Positions 17,147 through 27,438 of a DNA stretch of 64,000 bases are shown here, in pieces. The notes beneath the pieces were generated by a model. That model searched no databases, was not told where the DNA came from, and worked only from the letters and a program-made list of their open reading frames with translations. Every line of letters begins with the position of its first letter. Positions within the stretch are counted from its first letter, which is position 1. The translations under genes and the position numbers were made by a program. Origin of the DNA: Caenimonas soli (GTDB lineage Bacteria > Pseudomonadota > Gammaproteobacteria > Burkholderiales > Burkholderiaceae_C); assembly GCF_013155545.1 (NCBI RefSeq), contig NZ_JABJVV010000007.1, forward strand, positions 186,001 through 250,000. Direction: 5' to 3'.

Positions 17147-17476
17147 TCACTCCTCCAGCGCGCCCTCGCCTTGAATCTGCTCTTTCAGCTTGTGGCTGGC
17201 GTGGAACGTCACCACCCGGCGCGCCTGGATCGGGATGGCCTCGCCGGTGCGCGGATTGCGCCCGGGCCGGGGCGCCTTGGTGCGGATCTGGAAATTGCCG
17301 AAGCCGGAGATCTTCACGTCCTTGCCTTCGACCAGGCTGCCTGCGATCAGGTCGAAGAACGCGTCGATCATGTCCTTGGACTCGCGCTTGTTCAAGCCGA
17401 TCTGCTCGAACAGCAATTCTGCGAGTTGGGCCTTGGTCAGTGCGGGCGTTTCAAGGCTTTCAACCGCGAAATCCAT
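17147..17476 (-). CDS. ihfA: Integration host factor alpha subunit
   Basis: 109 aa from [11 protein letters not shown], preceded by a weak AAGAAG. In-frame ATGs at 17494 and 17515 would add 6 or 13 residues, so the start is uncertain. The HU/IHF fold is clear, with the DNA-intercalating arm [23 protein letters not shown] bends DNA as a heterodimer with IhfB. It follows pheT by a few bases, as in E. coli pheST-ihfA. Confidence 0.93.
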   Translation of the reverse strand: MDFAVESLETPALTKAQLAELLFEQIGLNKRESKDMIDAFFDLIAGSLVEGKDVKISGFGNFQIRTKAPRPGRNPRTGEAIPIQARRVVTFHASHKLKEQIQGEGALEE

Positions 17477-17519
17477 GATGTCTTCTTGCTTCATTGTTGT
17501 TGTGAGCGCGTCCAAATGG

Positions 17520-19937
17520 CTATCCCCTCAGGCGCCCGCCGAGCTGGCCGGCAATGCTGTCCACGATGGCTCTCACGGCCGCGTCGATCTGTTCGTCGGT
17601 CAGTGTGGCTTCGCCGCTGGCCAGCGTCAAGCGCACGGCCAGGCTTTTTTCGTGGGCCGCCAGGCCGGGGACGGACTGCTTGGGCTTGTAGACATCGAAC
17701 AGCGAGGCCTCGCGCAGAAGGCCCCCCGTGGCGGCCGCGTGCACCGCAGCAAGGACTGCGTCATGGGTGACGTTATCGGCCACGATCACGGCGATGTCGC
17801 GCTGGGCGGGCTGGAACTTGGGCACCGGCTCGAAGACGGCGACCTGGCGGTTCACGACCGCGTCCAGGTCGAGTTCGAACAACAGCGGCGCATGGGCCAG
17901 TTCCCAGGCCTGGCGCCAACGCGGGTGCAGTTCGCCGACCACGCCAACCTGACGGCCGTCCAGCCAGATGCCGGCGCAGCGCCCAGGATGCAGCGCAGGA
18001 TGATCGGCGGGCTTGAACTGGGCCTTCAGCGGCGACAGCAAGGCTTCGACGTCGCCTTTGACGTCATAGAAATCGGCGCCGGTGCTCTTGCGTGCCCACT
18101 GCAGGCCATCGGCGTCGCCGTAGGCCAGGCCGGCCACCCGCATAGGCTGGTGGATGCCTCGCACGGTGGTGTCGGTGGTGGTCACAGCGGCATCGCGCAG
18201 GAACACGCGGCCCAGCTCGAACACCCGCACCCGCTCCGCCTTGCGATCCAGATTGAACTTGAGCGCGTGCAGCAAGGACCCCAGCAGCGACGAGCGCATG
18301 ACACTCATCTGGCTGGCGATCGGGTTGAGCAGGCGGATCGGGTCGGCATTGCCGGCCAGGTCGCGCTCCCAGCTTTCCTCAACGAAGCTCATGTTGATGG
18401 TTTCCTGGTAGCCCAGGGCGGCGAGCAGCCTGCGTATGGCGAACCGGCTGCGCCTGGCCTCCGGCGGCAGTTTGGCGATGATCGGCGCGAGCGGCGGCGT
18501 GGTCGGCAACTGGTTGTAGCCAATGATGCGGACGACTTCCTCGATCAGGTCCTCTTCGATCGTGAGGTCGAATCGCCAGGCGGGCGGCTTCACGGTCAGC
18601 ACGCCGTTCGCTGCGCTCGCCACCAGGCCCAGGCGCGACAAGGCGTTGGTGCACTGCTCCTCGGTCACCGGCATGCCGATGACTTTGGCGGCGCGCGCCA
18701 CGCGCAGGCTGACGGGCTTTTGCTCCGGCAGCTTGATGATCTGGTCGTCCATGGGACCGGCTTCGCCGCCGCAGATCTCCTGGATCAGGCGAGTGATGTG
18801 CTCGATGTGCTGAACCGTCTGGCTCGGGTCCACGCCGCGCTCGAAGCGGTGGCCGGCATCGGTCGAGAAGTTGAATCGGCGCGAGCGCCCCTGGATGGCG
18901 AGCGGCCACCAGAAAGCGGCCTCGACGTACACATTGCGGGTGTCGTCGGACACCGCGGTCGCGTCGCCACCCATGATGCCGGCCAGCGACTCGACCTCAC
19001 GGTCGCCGGCGATGACGCCCACGGCCTCATCGACAGTCACGGTATTGCCGTTCAGCAGCTTGAGCTGCTCGCCGGGCTTGCCCCAGCGAACTTCGAGCGC
19101 ACCGTGGATCTTGTCGTAGTCGAAGATGTGCGAAGGCCGGCCGAACTCGAACATCACGTAGTTCGAGATATCGACCAGCGCCGTGACGCTGCGCTGGCCG
19201 CAGCGCTCGAGGCGATCGACCATCCACTGCGGCGTCTTGGCCTTGGTATTGACGTTGCGCACGATGCGCCCGGAGAAACGCCCGCACAGATCCGGCGCCA
19301 GAACCTTGACCTTCAGCCTGGCATCGTGGGCCGGCTGCACGGGTGCAAATTCGGGCTGCTTGAGCGGAGCGCCGGTGAGCGCCGACAACTCGCGCGCCAC
19401 GCCGAAGACGCTCAAGGCGTGGGCGAGATTGGGCGTGAGCTTGAGCGTGAAAAGCGTGTCGTCCAGCTTCAGCACTTCGCGCACATCCGCGCCCACCGGC
19501 GCGTCGGCCGCCAGTTCGAGCAGGCCGCCGTGGTCTTCGCTGAGCTTGAGCTCGCGCGCCGAGCAGAGCATGCCCTGGCTCTCGACGCCGCGCAGCTTGC
19601 CCAGCTTGATCAGGAACGGCTTGCCGTCCTCGCCGGGAGGCAACTCCGCGCCGACCAGGGCGCAAGGCACCTTGATGCCGACGCGTGCGTTCGGTGCGCC
19701 GCAAACGATGTTGAGCAGGCTGCCCTGCCCCACGTCGACCTGGCACACGCGCAGGCGGTCGGCGTCGGGGTGCTGGACGGCTTCCTTGATTTCACCAACC
19801 ACGATCTTGGTGAATGGCGGCGCGGCGGGGCGCAGTTCTTCCACCTCCAGCCCACCCATGGTGAGCGTGTCGGCGACCTGTTGGGTGGTCAACGGCGGAT
19901 TGCAGAATTCGCGCAGCCAGGACTCGGGGAATTGCAT
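17520..19937 (-). CDS. pheT: Phenylalanine-tRNA ligase beta subunit
   Basis: 805 aa, the usual length. The N-terminal EMAP/OB-fold tRNA-binding domain (about 39-150, [20 protein letters not shown]) is followed by the B3/B4 editing region, B5, the catalytic-like core and a C-terminal ferredoxin-fold anticodon-binding domain (about 710-805, [20 protein letters not shown]). It pairs with PheS as an alpha2-beta2 enzyme that charges tRNA-Phe. Lies 22 bp after pheS. Confidence 0.97.
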   Translation of the reverse strand: MQFPESWLREFCNPPLTTQQVADTLTMGGLEVEELRPAAPPFTKIVVGEIKEAVQHPDADRLRVCQVDVGQGSLLNIVCGAPNARVGIKVPCALVGAELPPGEDGKPFLIKLGKLRGVESQGMLCSARELKLSEDHGGLLELAADAPVGADVREVLKLDDTLFTLKLTPNLAHALSVFGVARELSALTGAPLKQPEFAPVQPAHDARLKVKVLAPDLCGRFSGRIVRNVNTKAKTPQWMVDRLERCGQRSVTALVDISNYVMFEFGRPSHIFDYDKIHGALEVRWGKPGEQLKLLNGNTVTVDEAVGVIAGDREVESLAGIMGGDATAVSDDTRNVYVEAAFWWPLAIQGRSRRFNFSTDAGHRFERGVDPSQTVQHIEHITRLIQEICGGEAGPMDDQIIKLPEQKPVSLRVARAAKVIGMPVTEEQCTNALSRLGLVASAANGVLTVKPPAWRFDLTIEEDLIEEVVRIIGYNQLPTTPPLAPIIAKLPPEARRSRFAIRRLLAALGYQETINMSFVEESWERDLAGNADPIRLLNPIASQMSVMRSSLLGSLLHALKFNLDRKAERVRVFELGRVFLRDAAVTTTDTTVRGIHQPMRVAGLAYGDADGLQWARKSTGADFYDVKGDVEALLSPLKAQFKPADHPALHPGRCAGIWLDGRQVGVVGELHPRWRQAWELAHAPLLFELDLDAVVNRQVAVFEPVPKFQPAQRDIAVIVADNVTHDAVLAAVHAAATGGLLREASLFDVYKPKQSVPGLAAHEKSLAVRLTLASGEATLTDEQIDAAVRAIVDSIAGQLGGRLRG

Positions 19938-19959
19938 GTTGTTCTAGTCGCGAAGGCGG

Positions 19960-21003
19960 TTAGCGGAATTGGCGGAGGAACCTGATGTCGCCGTCGAAGA
20001 ACAGGCGCAGGTCGTTGACGCCGTAGCGCAGCATCGTCAGGCGGTCCGGCCCCATGCCGAAGGCGAAGCCGATGTACTTCTCGGGATCCAGGCCCATGTT
20101 GCGGACCACGGCCGGGTGCACCTGGCCGGACCCGGCGACTTCGAGCCAGCGGCCGGCCAGCGGGCCGCTCTGGAACTGGATGTCGATCTCGGCGCTGGGC
20201 TCGGTGAACGGGAAGAAGCTGGGGCGAAAGCGCAGCGCCAGGTCTTCGCTCTCGAAGAAGGTGCGGCAGAAATCCGTGAACACGACCTTCAGGTCCTTGA
20301 AGCTCACGTTCTCGCCCAGCCACAAGCCTTCGCACTGGTGAAACATCGGCGAATGGGTGGCGTCGCTGTCCACTCGGTAGGTGCGGCCGGGGGCGATGAC
20401 GCGGATCTCGGGCATCTCGCGGCCCGCGTACTTCTTGATGTGGGCGTGCGCATAGCGCACCTGCATCGGGCTGGTGTGCGGACGCAGGTTGTAGGGGATG
20501 CCATCGTCGCCGTTGATGTCGACGTAGAACGTGTCCTGCATCGAGCGCGCCGGGTGGTTGGGCGGATTGTTCAGCGAGGTGAAGCTGTGCCAGTCGCTCT
20601 CGATCTCGGGCCCGTCGGCCACGTCGAAGCCCATGCTGGCGAAAATCTGCTCGATGCGCTCCATCGTCAGGCTCACCGGGTGCAGGCTGCCAGGCTCGCG
20701 CAGGCGTCCGGGCAGCGAAACGTCCAGCGCCTCGGCCTTGAGCTGGATATCGAGTTCCGCGTCCGCCAGCGCCTGCCGGCGGGCATTGAGTGCAGCCTCG
20801 ATGGCCTGCTTGGCCGTGTTGATCGCGGCGCCACGGGTCTTCTTCTCTTCGACGCTCAGCGCGGCCATGCCCTTCATCAGCTCGGTGATGCGGCCGGCCT
20901 TGCCGATGAATTGCGCCTTGGCATTTTCCAGGTCGGCGGGCGTTGCCGCGTCCGCGAAAGCGGTGCGCGCCGAGTCGACAATGGATTCAAGTTCAATCGT
21001 CAT
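19960..21003 (-). CDS. pheS: Phenylalanine-tRNA ligase alpha subunit
   Basis: 347 aa. An N-terminal coiled coil (1-100) precedes the class II aminoacyl-tRNA synthetase core with motif 2 ([19 protein letters not shown]) and motif 3 ([17 protein letters not shown]). The start at MTIELESIV (21003) fits family length. No good ribosome-binding site is visible; a terminator-like hairpin ends about ten bases upstream, which may matter for expression. Forms the catalytic half of the pheST enzyme. Confidence 0.97.
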   Translation of the reverse strand: MTIELESIVDSARTAFADAATPADLENAKAQFIGKAGRITELMKGMAALSVEEKKTRGAAINTAKQAIEAALNARRQALADAELDIQLKAEALDVSLPGRLREPGSLHPVSLTMERIEQIFASMGFDVADGPEIESDWHSFTSLNNPPNHPARSMQDTFYVDINGDDGIPYNLRPHTSPMQVRYAHAHIKKYAGREMPEIRVIAPGRTYRVDSDATHSPMFHQCEGLWLGENVSFKDLKVVFTDFCRTFFESEDLALRFRPSFFPFTEPSAEIDIQFQSGPLAGRWLEVAGSGQVHPAVVRNMGLDPEKYIGFAFGMGPDRLTMLRYGVNDLRLFFDGDIRFLRQFR

Positions 21004-21010
21004 AGTCACA

Positions 21011-21085
21011 GATGAAAACAGGGCTAGAGCCTTCGGCCCTAGCCCTGTCCTTGTAGGTTGCACCAGGCACCGCTCACGCGGTGCC
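21011..21085 (-). promoter_or_regulatory. rplT-pheS spacer: two hairpins, terminator or attenuator
   Basis: Reading leftward after the rplT stop, GGCACCGC/GCGGTGCC forms a hairpin (21066-21085). ACAGGGCTAG/CTAGCCCTGT (21018-21048) then forms a stem with TTTTCATC after it, a rho-independent terminator shape only about ten bases before the pheS ATG. No ATG-initiated leader peptide with Phe codons is present between rplT and the stem. Partial termination or attenuation of pheST is inferred. Confidence 0.65.
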
Positions 21086-21095
21086 AACCGTGAAC

Positions 21096-21455
21096 TCAAG
21101 CAGCCAGCTTGGCCTTGACTTGCTCCACGATACCTGCAAAAGCGGCCTTGTCGTGCACGGCGATGTCCGCCAGGACCTTGCGGTCGATCTCGATGCCGGC
21201 CTTGCGGATGCCGTTGGCGAACTGGCTGTAGGTCATGCCCAGTTCACGGGCGGCCGCGTTGATACGGGCAATCCAGAGTTGGCGGAACACGCGCTTCTTG
21301 GCACGGCGATCGCGGTAGGCGTATTGCCCCGCCTTCATCACCGCTTCTTTGGCGACGCGGAATACATTGCCGCGGCGGCCGCGGAAACCCTTGGCGAGGG
21401 CGAGAACTTTCTTGTGGCGGGCGCGAGCCGTTACACCACGTTTGACGCGAGGCAT
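21096..21455 (-). CDS. rplT: 50S ribosomal protein L20
   Basis: 119 aa, the usual size, with the highly basic N-terminus [20 protein letters not shown] and [21 protein letters not shown]20 is an early 23S rRNA-binding assembly protein and, in enterobacteria, represses rpmI-rplT translation by binding the infC-rpmI leader region. It follows rpmI by 24 bp after an AAGGAG site. Confidence 0.98.
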   Translation of the reverse strand: MPRVKRGVTARARHKKVLALAKGFRGRRGNVFRVAKEAVMKAGQYAYRDRRAKKRVFRQLWIARINAAARELGMTYSQFANGIRKAGIEIDRKVLADIAVHDKAAFAGIVEQVKAKLAA

Positions 21456-21479
21456 GTGATTACTCCTTGTTCGTCGGTG

Positions 21480-21683
21480 TTAGATGCCACGGCCGGGCAG
21501 CATGGCGGCCATCGAAACCATGTTGGTTTCGTGAACCGTCACCGCACCGCGAAGGTGGCGCTTGTTCTTGGTGGTCTTCTTGGTCAGGATGTGACGCTTG
21601 AAGGCTTGGCCGCGCTTGACGGTACCACCGGGACGAACGCGGAAACGCTTTTTCGCGCCGCTCTTGGTCTTCATCTTGGGCAT
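21480..21683 (-). CDS. rpmI: 50S ribosomal protein L35
   Basis: 67 aa, very basic ([20 protein letters not shown]), matching the L35 family in length and sequence. The ATG at 21683 follows TAGGAG. It sits 154 bp after infC; that spacer carries hairpin repeats that could be a regulatory leader. Confidence 0.98.
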   Translation of the reverse strand: MPKMKTKSGAKKRFRVRPGGTVKRGQAFKRHILTKKTTKNKRHLRGAVTVHETNMVSMAAMLPGRGI

Positions 21684-21750
21684 GTGAATGCTCCTATTAC
21701 TTGTGCTCGTGAGGCGCCGCGGAAACTTTCCGCGTCTTGTAGGCCCCGAG

Positions 21751-21808
21751 CCACTTGTTGGCGAGTTTCGAACTCACCACTTGTTGGCGAGTTTCAAAAG
21801 AACTCGCC
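21751..21808 (-). repeat. Tandem 19-bp direct repeat forming hairpins between infC and rpmI
   Basis: CCACTTGTTGGCGAGTTTC occurs at 21751-21769 and again at 21777-21795, a 26-bp period. Each copy lies in an inverted repeat: GAGTT/AACTC in the first, GGCGAGTT/AACTCGCC in the second. Position in the infC-rpmI spacer invites comparison with the L20 translational operator. Confidence 0.75.
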
Positions 21809-21837
21809 GGTCATCGCCTCCAAGGAGGCTCTGATCT

Positions 21838-22431
21838 TTACGCCGAAGCCGCTTGCGGGGCTTCAGCTGCGGGCTTTACAGCCACTTTCTTCTTGCCGGG
21901 CGCGATCATCATGATCATCTGGCGGCCTTCCAGCTTGGGAAACTGCTCGACGATGATGATGTCCGCCAGCTCGTCGCGAATCCGGTTCAACAGCGCCATG
22001 CCAATTTCCTGGTGCGTGATCTCGCGGCCCCTGAAGCGCAGCGTGATCTTGCACTTGTCGCCTTCAGCCAGGAAGCGCCTGATATTGCGCATCTTGATGT
22101 TGTAGTCACCGTCGTCGGTGCCCGGCCGGAATTTGACTTCCTTGATCTCGATGACCGTCTGCTTGGCTTTCGCTTCCGCCGCCTTCTTCTGTTCCTGGTA
22201 CTTGAATTTGCCGTAGTCCATCAAGCGGCACACCGGCGGGTTCGCCGTGGCGGCGATTTCGACCAGATCGACATCCAGCTCGCCCGCCATCCGCAGTGCT
22301 TCGCTGAGACTGACAATCCCCAACGGCTCGTTTTCGGGCCCCGAGAGGCGTACTTCCGGGGCCATGATTTCCCGGTTCAGGCGGTGCTTGCGTTCCTCGC
22401 GTTGGCGGCGGTCGCGAAATTCAGTAGCGAT
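21838..22431 (-). CDS. infC: Translation initiation factor IF-3, ATC start
   Basis: 197 aa if initiated at ATC (22431-22429), giving (M)[20 protein letters not shown] before MAPEVRL. AGAAGGA lies eight bases upstream, whereas the first in-frame ATG at 22365 would cut off the conserved basic N-terminus and has no such site. IF-3 genes typically use rare AUU/AUC starts so that IF-3 limits its own synthesis by rejecting them. The N-domain, linker and C-domain ([20 protein letters not shown]) are intact. Lies 87 bp after thrS. Confidence 0.93.
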   Translation of the reverse strand: MATEFRDRRQREERKHRLNREIMAPEVRLSGPENEPLGIVSLSEALRMAGELDVDLVEIAATANPPVCRLMDYGKFKYQEQKKAAEAKAKQTVIEIKEVKFRPGTDDGDYNIKMRNIRRFLAEGDKCKITLRFRGREITHQEIGMALLNRIRDELADIIIVEQFPKLEGRQMIMMIAPGKKKVAVKPAAEAPQAASA

Positions 22432-22518
22432 GGTCCAAATCCTTCTAAAACGTTGCTACCAATATGATAGCGAAACTGCCTCCATCCGCGCGGTCAAGCG
22501 ACTGTTTTCCTTTGAGGA

Positions 22519-24426
22519 TCAGAGCTTGTTGGCGATGTCCTGGGCGATCCTTTGAGAGAACGCTTCGAGGGTCATCGCGCCGAGGTCCTGGTTGCCCCGG
22601 GCGCGCACGGAGGCAGCACCAGCAGCCATCTCCTTGTCGCCCACGACAAGGATGTACGGCAGCTTCTGCATCGAATGCTCGCGTATTTTATACGTTATTT
22701 TCTCGTTGCGCAGATCGAGCTCTACCCTAAGCCCTTGATTTTGCAGCGTTTTGGCTACTCGACGAGCGTAATCACCCTGCGAATCCGTGATATTGAGCAC
22801 AACCGCTTGCACCGGAGCCAGCCAGGCCGGCAGGGCTCCGGCGTGCTGTTCGATCAGGATTCCGATGAAACGCTCCAGGCTGCCGACGATCGCCCGGTGC
22901 AGCATCACCGGGCGGTGGCGCGCCCCATCCTCGCCGACGTACTCGGCGTCCAGCCGCTCGGGCATCGAAAAATCGACCTGCATGGTGCCGCACTGCCACT
23001 GGCGGCCGATCGCATCCTTCAGCGTGTACTCGATCTTGGGGCCGTAGAAGGCGCCCTCGCCGGGGGCGACCTCGAACTCGCAGCCCGATGCACGCAGGCT
23101 TGCCATCAGCGCATGCTCGGCCTTGTCCCAGCTTTCCTCGGAGCCGATGCGCTTGTCAGGCCGCGTCGCGATCTTGTAGATGATGTGGTCGAAGCCGAAA
23201 TCCTTGTAGACCTTCTGCAGCAGCGTCGTATAGGCCGTGCATTCGCCCAGGATATGGTCCTCGGTGCAGAAGATATGTCCGTCGTCCTGGGTGAAGCCGC
23301 GCACCCGCATGATGCCGTGCAGGCCACCCGTGGGCTCGTTGCGGTGGCACTGGCCGAACTCGCCGTAACGCAGCGGCAGGTCGCGATAACTTTTCACGCC
23401 CTGCTTGTAGATCAGGATGTGGCCGGGGCAGTTCATCGGCTTGAGCGCGTAGTCGCGCTTCTCCGATTCCGTCGTGAACATGTTTTCGCGGTACTTGTCC
23501 CAGTGGCCGGTCTTCTCCCAGAGCGTCTTGTCCAGCAGCTGCGGCCCCTTGACCTCCAGGTAGCCGTTGTCGCGGTAGACCTGCCGCATGTACTGCTCCA
23601 CGCCCTGCCAGATCGTCCAGCCCTTGGGATGCCAGAACACGACGCCGGGCGCGTGCTCGTCGATGTGGAACAGGTCGAGTTCGCGGCCCAGCTTGCGGTG
23701 ATCGCGCTTTTCGGCCTCCTCGAGCATCGTCAGGTACTGCTGCAGTTCGTCCTTGGTCGCCCAAGCCGTGCCGTAGATGCGTTGCAGCATCTCGTTGCGG
23801 TGGTCGCCGCGCCAGTAGGCGCCTGCCACCTTCATGAGCTTGAAGAACTTCAGCTTGCCGGTGCTCGGCACGTGCGGGCCGCGGCACAGGTCCTCGAACT
23901 TGCCTTCGCGATAGAGCGACACGTCCTCGTTGGCGGGGATGCTGGCGATGATCTCCGCCTTGTAATGCTCGCCGATGCCGTTGAAATGCGCGACGGCCTC
24001 GTCGCGGGGGAGCACCCGTCGGGTCACCGGCTCGTCCTTGGCCGCCAGCTCCGACATGCGCTTTTCGATGGCCACCAGATCCTCTGGCGTGAACGGGCGC
24101 TTGTAGGCGAAGTCGTAATAAAAGCCGTTCTCGATCACCGGGCCGATCGTTACCTGTGCCTCGGGGAACAGCTCTTTGACCGCGTACGCCAGCAAATGCG
24201 CCGTCGAATGGCGGATGACCTCCAGGCCGTCCGGGTCCTTGGCGGTGATGATGGAAAGCGGGCTGTCCTTGTCGATCGTGTAGCTGGTGTCGACGACCTT
24301 GCCGTCCACCTTGCCGGCGAGCGCCGCCTTGGCCAGGCCGGGGCCGATCGAAGCGGCCACGTCGGCCACCGTCACCGGGCCGGGATATTCGCGTTTGGAA
24401 CCGTCGGGAAGCGTGATCTGGATCAT
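22519..24426 (-). CDS. thrS: Threonine-tRNA ligase
   Basis: 635 aa. Domains in order: TGS (1-60), the tRNA-threonine second additional (editing) domain with zinc-site HSTAH near residue 73, the class II catalytic core ([27 protein letters not shown], zinc ligands Cys/His) and the C-terminal anticodon-binding domain (about 535-635). It charges tRNA-Thr and edits Ser-tRNA-Thr. First gene of the thrS-infC-rpmI-rplT-pheST-ihfA block. It is preceded by a Thr-rich leader peptide and a terminator, so attenuation is likely. Confidence 0.98.
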   Translation of the reverse strand: MIQITLPDGSKREYPGPVTVADVAASIGPGLAKAALAGKVDGKVVDTSYTIDKDSPLSIITAKDPDGLEVIRHSTAHLLAYAVKELFPEAQVTIGPVIENGFYYDFAYKRPFTPEDLVAIEKRMSELAAKDEPVTRRVLPRDEAVAHFNGIGEHYKAEIIASIPANEDVSLYREGKFEDLCRGPHVPSTGKLKFFKLMKVAGAYWRGDHRNEMLQRIYGTAWATKDELQQYLTMLEEAEKRDHRKLGRELDLFHIDEHAPGVVFWHPKGWTIWQGVEQYMRQVYRDNGYLEVKGPQLLDKTLWEKTGHWDKYRENMFTTESEKRDYALKPMNCPGHILIYKQGVKSYRDLPLRYGEFGQCHRNEPTGGLHGIMRVRGFTQDDGHIFCTEDHILGECTAYTTLLQKVYKDFGFDHIIYKIATRPDKRIGSEESWDKAEHALMASLRASGCEFEVAPGEGAFYGPKIEYTLKDAIGRQWQCGTMQVDFSMPERLDAEYVGEDGARHRPVMLHRAIVGSLERFIGILIEQHAGALPAWLAPVQAVVLNITDSQGDYARRVAKTLQNQGLRVELDLRNEKITYKIREHSMQKLPYILVVGDKEMAAGAASVRARGNQDLGAMTLEAFSQRIAQDIANKL

Positions 24427-24440
24427 TTGGAGCGTCTGAA

Positions 24441-24473
24441 AAACAAAAAAGCGCGACCGGTAGCCGCGCTTTT
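24441..24473 (-). terminator. thrS leader terminator (attenuator)
   Basis: Stem AAAAGCGCG (24447-24455) / CGCGCTTTT (24465-24473). Read leftward it is followed by TTTTTTGTTTTTC, 15 bp before the thrS start. It lies between a Thr-rich mini-ORF and thrS, the place of a transcription attenuator. Confidence 0.85.
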
Positions 24474-24513
24474 GTGGATGCTGAAAGGACTCAACGCACG
24501 CGACTACTCGGCC

Positions 24514-24555
24514 TCAGGAGGCCGTAAACCCTTCCGGTGTAGTTCGCGGTGTCAT
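24514..24555 (-). CDS. Thr-rich leader peptide of thrS (13 aa)
   Basis: ATG at 24555 to TGA at 24514 encodes MTPRTTPEGFTAS: four threonines in 13 residues (codons ACA, ACT, ACA, ACG). AAGG occurs ten bases before the ATG. The stop codon lies in the hairpin GGCCTC/GAGGCC (24510-24523), and the attenuator stem follows 40 bp later. Ribosome stalling at Thr codons when charged tRNA-Thr is scarce would be expected to favour read-through into thrS. The layout is as in amino-acid operon attenuators, but the function is inferred. Confidence 0.65.
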   Translation of the reverse strand: MTPRTTPEGFTAS

Positions 24556-24601
24556 AACCAGGGTGCCTTTCTCGCTCTTTTTTGCCAATGTAGCCTCGAT
24601 T

Positions 24602-24796
24602 CTAACCGGCGGGAACAAACCCCGCTCCGCTGCAGCGCGGGCAAGGCGTGATGACGGTCTGCTTCTCGACCTCGAAGTGCTCGTTGATGTTTTCGCTGTC
24701 GATACGTAGCTCACCGGTGCCGCTGCAGTCCGGGCACTTGGCCTGGTTGAGCTGGCTGGCGTCGAAGACGCCGGTCTTTTCTTCGGATGTACCCAT
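24602..24796 (-). CDS. Small protein with two CxxCxGxG motifs
   Basis: 64 aa. It contains CPDCSGTGEL (about 21-30) and CPRCSGAGF (about 52-60), the DnaJ cysteine-rich zinc-finger repeat, so one zinc ion bound by four cysteines is likely. There is no J-domain. The start at MGTSEEKTG follows a GGG-rich stretch without a strong ribosome site. It lies between isocitrate lyase and the thrS leader on the same strand. Function unknown; thiol or client-protein binding is a guess. Confidence 0.7.
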   Translation of the reverse strand: MGTSEEKTGVFDASQLNQAKCPDCSGTGELRIDSENINEHFEVEKQTVITPCPRCSGAGFVPAG

Positions 24797-24857
24797 GGCC
24801 CCCGTCCTGTCTTGTCGTTACAGGCCCGTACTCTACGACGAAAGGCTGAAACGACAA

Positions 24858-24890
24858 ACCCCGCCCCGATAGAAACCGGAACGGGGTCCA
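24858..24890 (-). terminator. Possible terminator after isocitrate lyase
   Basis: ACCCCG/CGGGGT flank an 18-nt loop and, read leftward, are followed by TTTGTCGTTT. It starts 13 bp after the aceA stop. The long loop and broken T-run make it a weak case. Confidence 0.4.
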
Positions 24891-24902
24891 GGGACCAGCC
24901 CG

Positions 24903-26228
<1,326 letters not shown>

Positions 26229-26273
26229 GTCGTCGCTCCGAGTTGAAAAGAGAAAGGTCGATGGCTGAACTTT

Positions 26274-26321
26274 AAGTCTTGTAGAAGACTTTGTGAAGCT
26301 CTTATGTCTTATACAAGACAT
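26274..26321 (-). promoter_or_regulatory. Paired 18-bp palindromes upstream of aceA
   Basis: AAGTCTT-GTAG-AAGACTT (26274-26291) and ATGTCTT-ATAC-AAGACAT (26304-26321) are perfect in their 7-bp arms and centred 30 bp apart, about three helical turns. They share the half-site RTCTT/AAGAY. They lie 46-93 bp upstream of the aceA start, the place for a repressor or activator pair. The regulator is not in the window. Confidence 0.65.
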
Positions 26322-26357
26322 ATTTTTATATCGTTCAAAATCAACGACTTGCCATTT

Positions 26358-26400
26358 AAATTTCTCAATGTGGAAAATAATTTCTTGTATTGAGAAATTT
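26358..26400. repeat. 12-bp inverted repeat in the aceA/EamA spacer
   Basis: AAATTTCTCAAT (26358-26369) and ATTGAGAAATTT (26389-26400) are perfectly complementary around a 19-nt spacer, within an AT-rich island. A nested near-palindrome (AATTTCT/AGAAATT) overlaps the right arm. Could be an operator or UP-rich promoter DNA; the rest of 26229-26526 shows no gene. Confidence 0.6.
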
Positions 26401-26526
26401 TTGCGCGCCGCAACATGACGTCATTTCACAATGCGGTAACAGACCCACGTTGGATGAAACGAGCTCGGTTGCCAGGCCGCAGCCGGGTTGATGCATGATC
26501 CCCCGTTTGAAAAAAATCCATAACGA

Positions 26527-27438
26527 ATGAGCCCGGGCACGCATCGCCTGTTCGCCTATGCCTGCCTGGCCTTGAGCATGTCGCTCGTCGGCAGCTACGT
26601 CGCGCTGTCCAAACCGCTGGCTGCCGCCATTCCCGTATTTCTGCTTGCCTGGTTGCGCTTTGGCATCGGCGGGCTGGCCATGGTGCATTGGCTGCGCAAG
26701 CCCCACGGCGAGCTCCCCATGACGCCGCAGACCAAGAAGCTGCTGTTCCTCGAGTCCTTCCTTGGCAACTTCCTGTTCTCGGTTTGCATGCTGTTCGGCG
26801 TGAGCATGACCAGCGCGGTGTCCGCGGGGGTGATCATGGCCTCGATCCCGGCCGTGGTGGCCCTCATGAGCTGGGCCTTCCTGCGTGAGCGCATCGGTTT
26901 GCGCATCTGGGGCGCCGTCGCCTGCGCCGCATTGGGTATCGCGCTCTTGGGCCTGGCCAAGCCCGAAGGCGAAGCCTCCAACGCCGCCTCCAGCTGGCTG
27001 GGCAACCTGCTGGTGTTCGGCGCCGTGCTGTGCGAAGCTTCTTATGCGGTGATCGGCAAGAAGCTCACGGGGGCCCTCGGCCCCAAGCGCATCACGTCGC
27101 TGATCAACCTCTGGGGCTTTGCCCTGGTCTCCCCTTTCGGCCTCTACATGGCCCGGGATTTCGACTTCGGCAGCGTGCAGCCAGGCATCTGGGTGCTGCT
27201 GGTTTTCTACTCGCTCGCCGCCAGCGTCTGGACCGTGTGGCTCTGGATGACGGGCCTGAAGGGAGTTCCGGCGGCGCAAGGCGGTGTCTTCACGGTCATG
27301 CTTCCCGTCTCCGCCGCCCTTGTCGGCGTGTTTGCACTGGGCGAGCATCTAGCTACGGTGCAGCTGCTGGCCTTCGTGCTGGCCCTGGCCGGCGTGGTGC
27401 TGGCCACCCTTCCCGTCAAGACCAGGGCATTGCGCTGA
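26527..27438 (+). CDS. EamA/DMT-family transporter
   Basis: 303 aa with ten hydrophobic segments in two homologous EamA halves (about 8-145 and 155-295), the drug/metabolite transporter topology. These inner-membrane proteins usually export amino acids or other metabolites. Its stop abuts, with no gap, the stop of the convergent Lrp-family gene, and a second EamA transporter lies beyond that regulator. Substrate not predictable. Confidence 0.85.
   Translation: MSPGTHRLFAYACLALSMSLVGSYVALSKPLAAAIPVFLLAWLRFGIGGLAMVHWLRKPHGELPMTPQTKKLLFLESFLGNFLFSVCMLFGVSMTSAVSAGVIMASIPAVVALMSWAFLRERIGLRIWGAVACAALGIALLGLAKPEGEASNAASSWLGNLLVFGAVLCEASYAVIGKKLTGALGPKRITSLINLWGFALVSPFGLYMARDFDFGSVQPGIWVLLVFYSLAASVWTVWLWMTGLKGVPAAQGGVFTVMLPVSAALVGVFALGEHLATVQLLAFVLALAGVVLATLPVKTRALR

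Noticed and set aside
17190..19985. 931-codon open frame antisense to pheT
   Set aside because: Created by the GC-rich third positions of pheT; its translation is low-complexity (Val/Gly/His/Gln-rich) with no domain.
21003..21095. PheM-like leader peptide before pheS
   Set aside because: No ATG- or GTG-initiated short frame rich in Phe codons lies between rplT and the hairpin.
21751..21795. CRISPR-like repeat
   Set aside because: Only two 19-bp copies with a 7-bp gap, no further units and no cas genes.
24427..24600. T-box riboswitch upstream of thrS
   Set aside because: No T-box bulge sequence or specifier stem is visible; the Thr-rich mini-ORF plus terminator explains the region better.
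22552..24651. 699-codon open frame antisense to thrS
   Set aside because: Shadow of thrS coding bias; no ribosome site and no protein signature.
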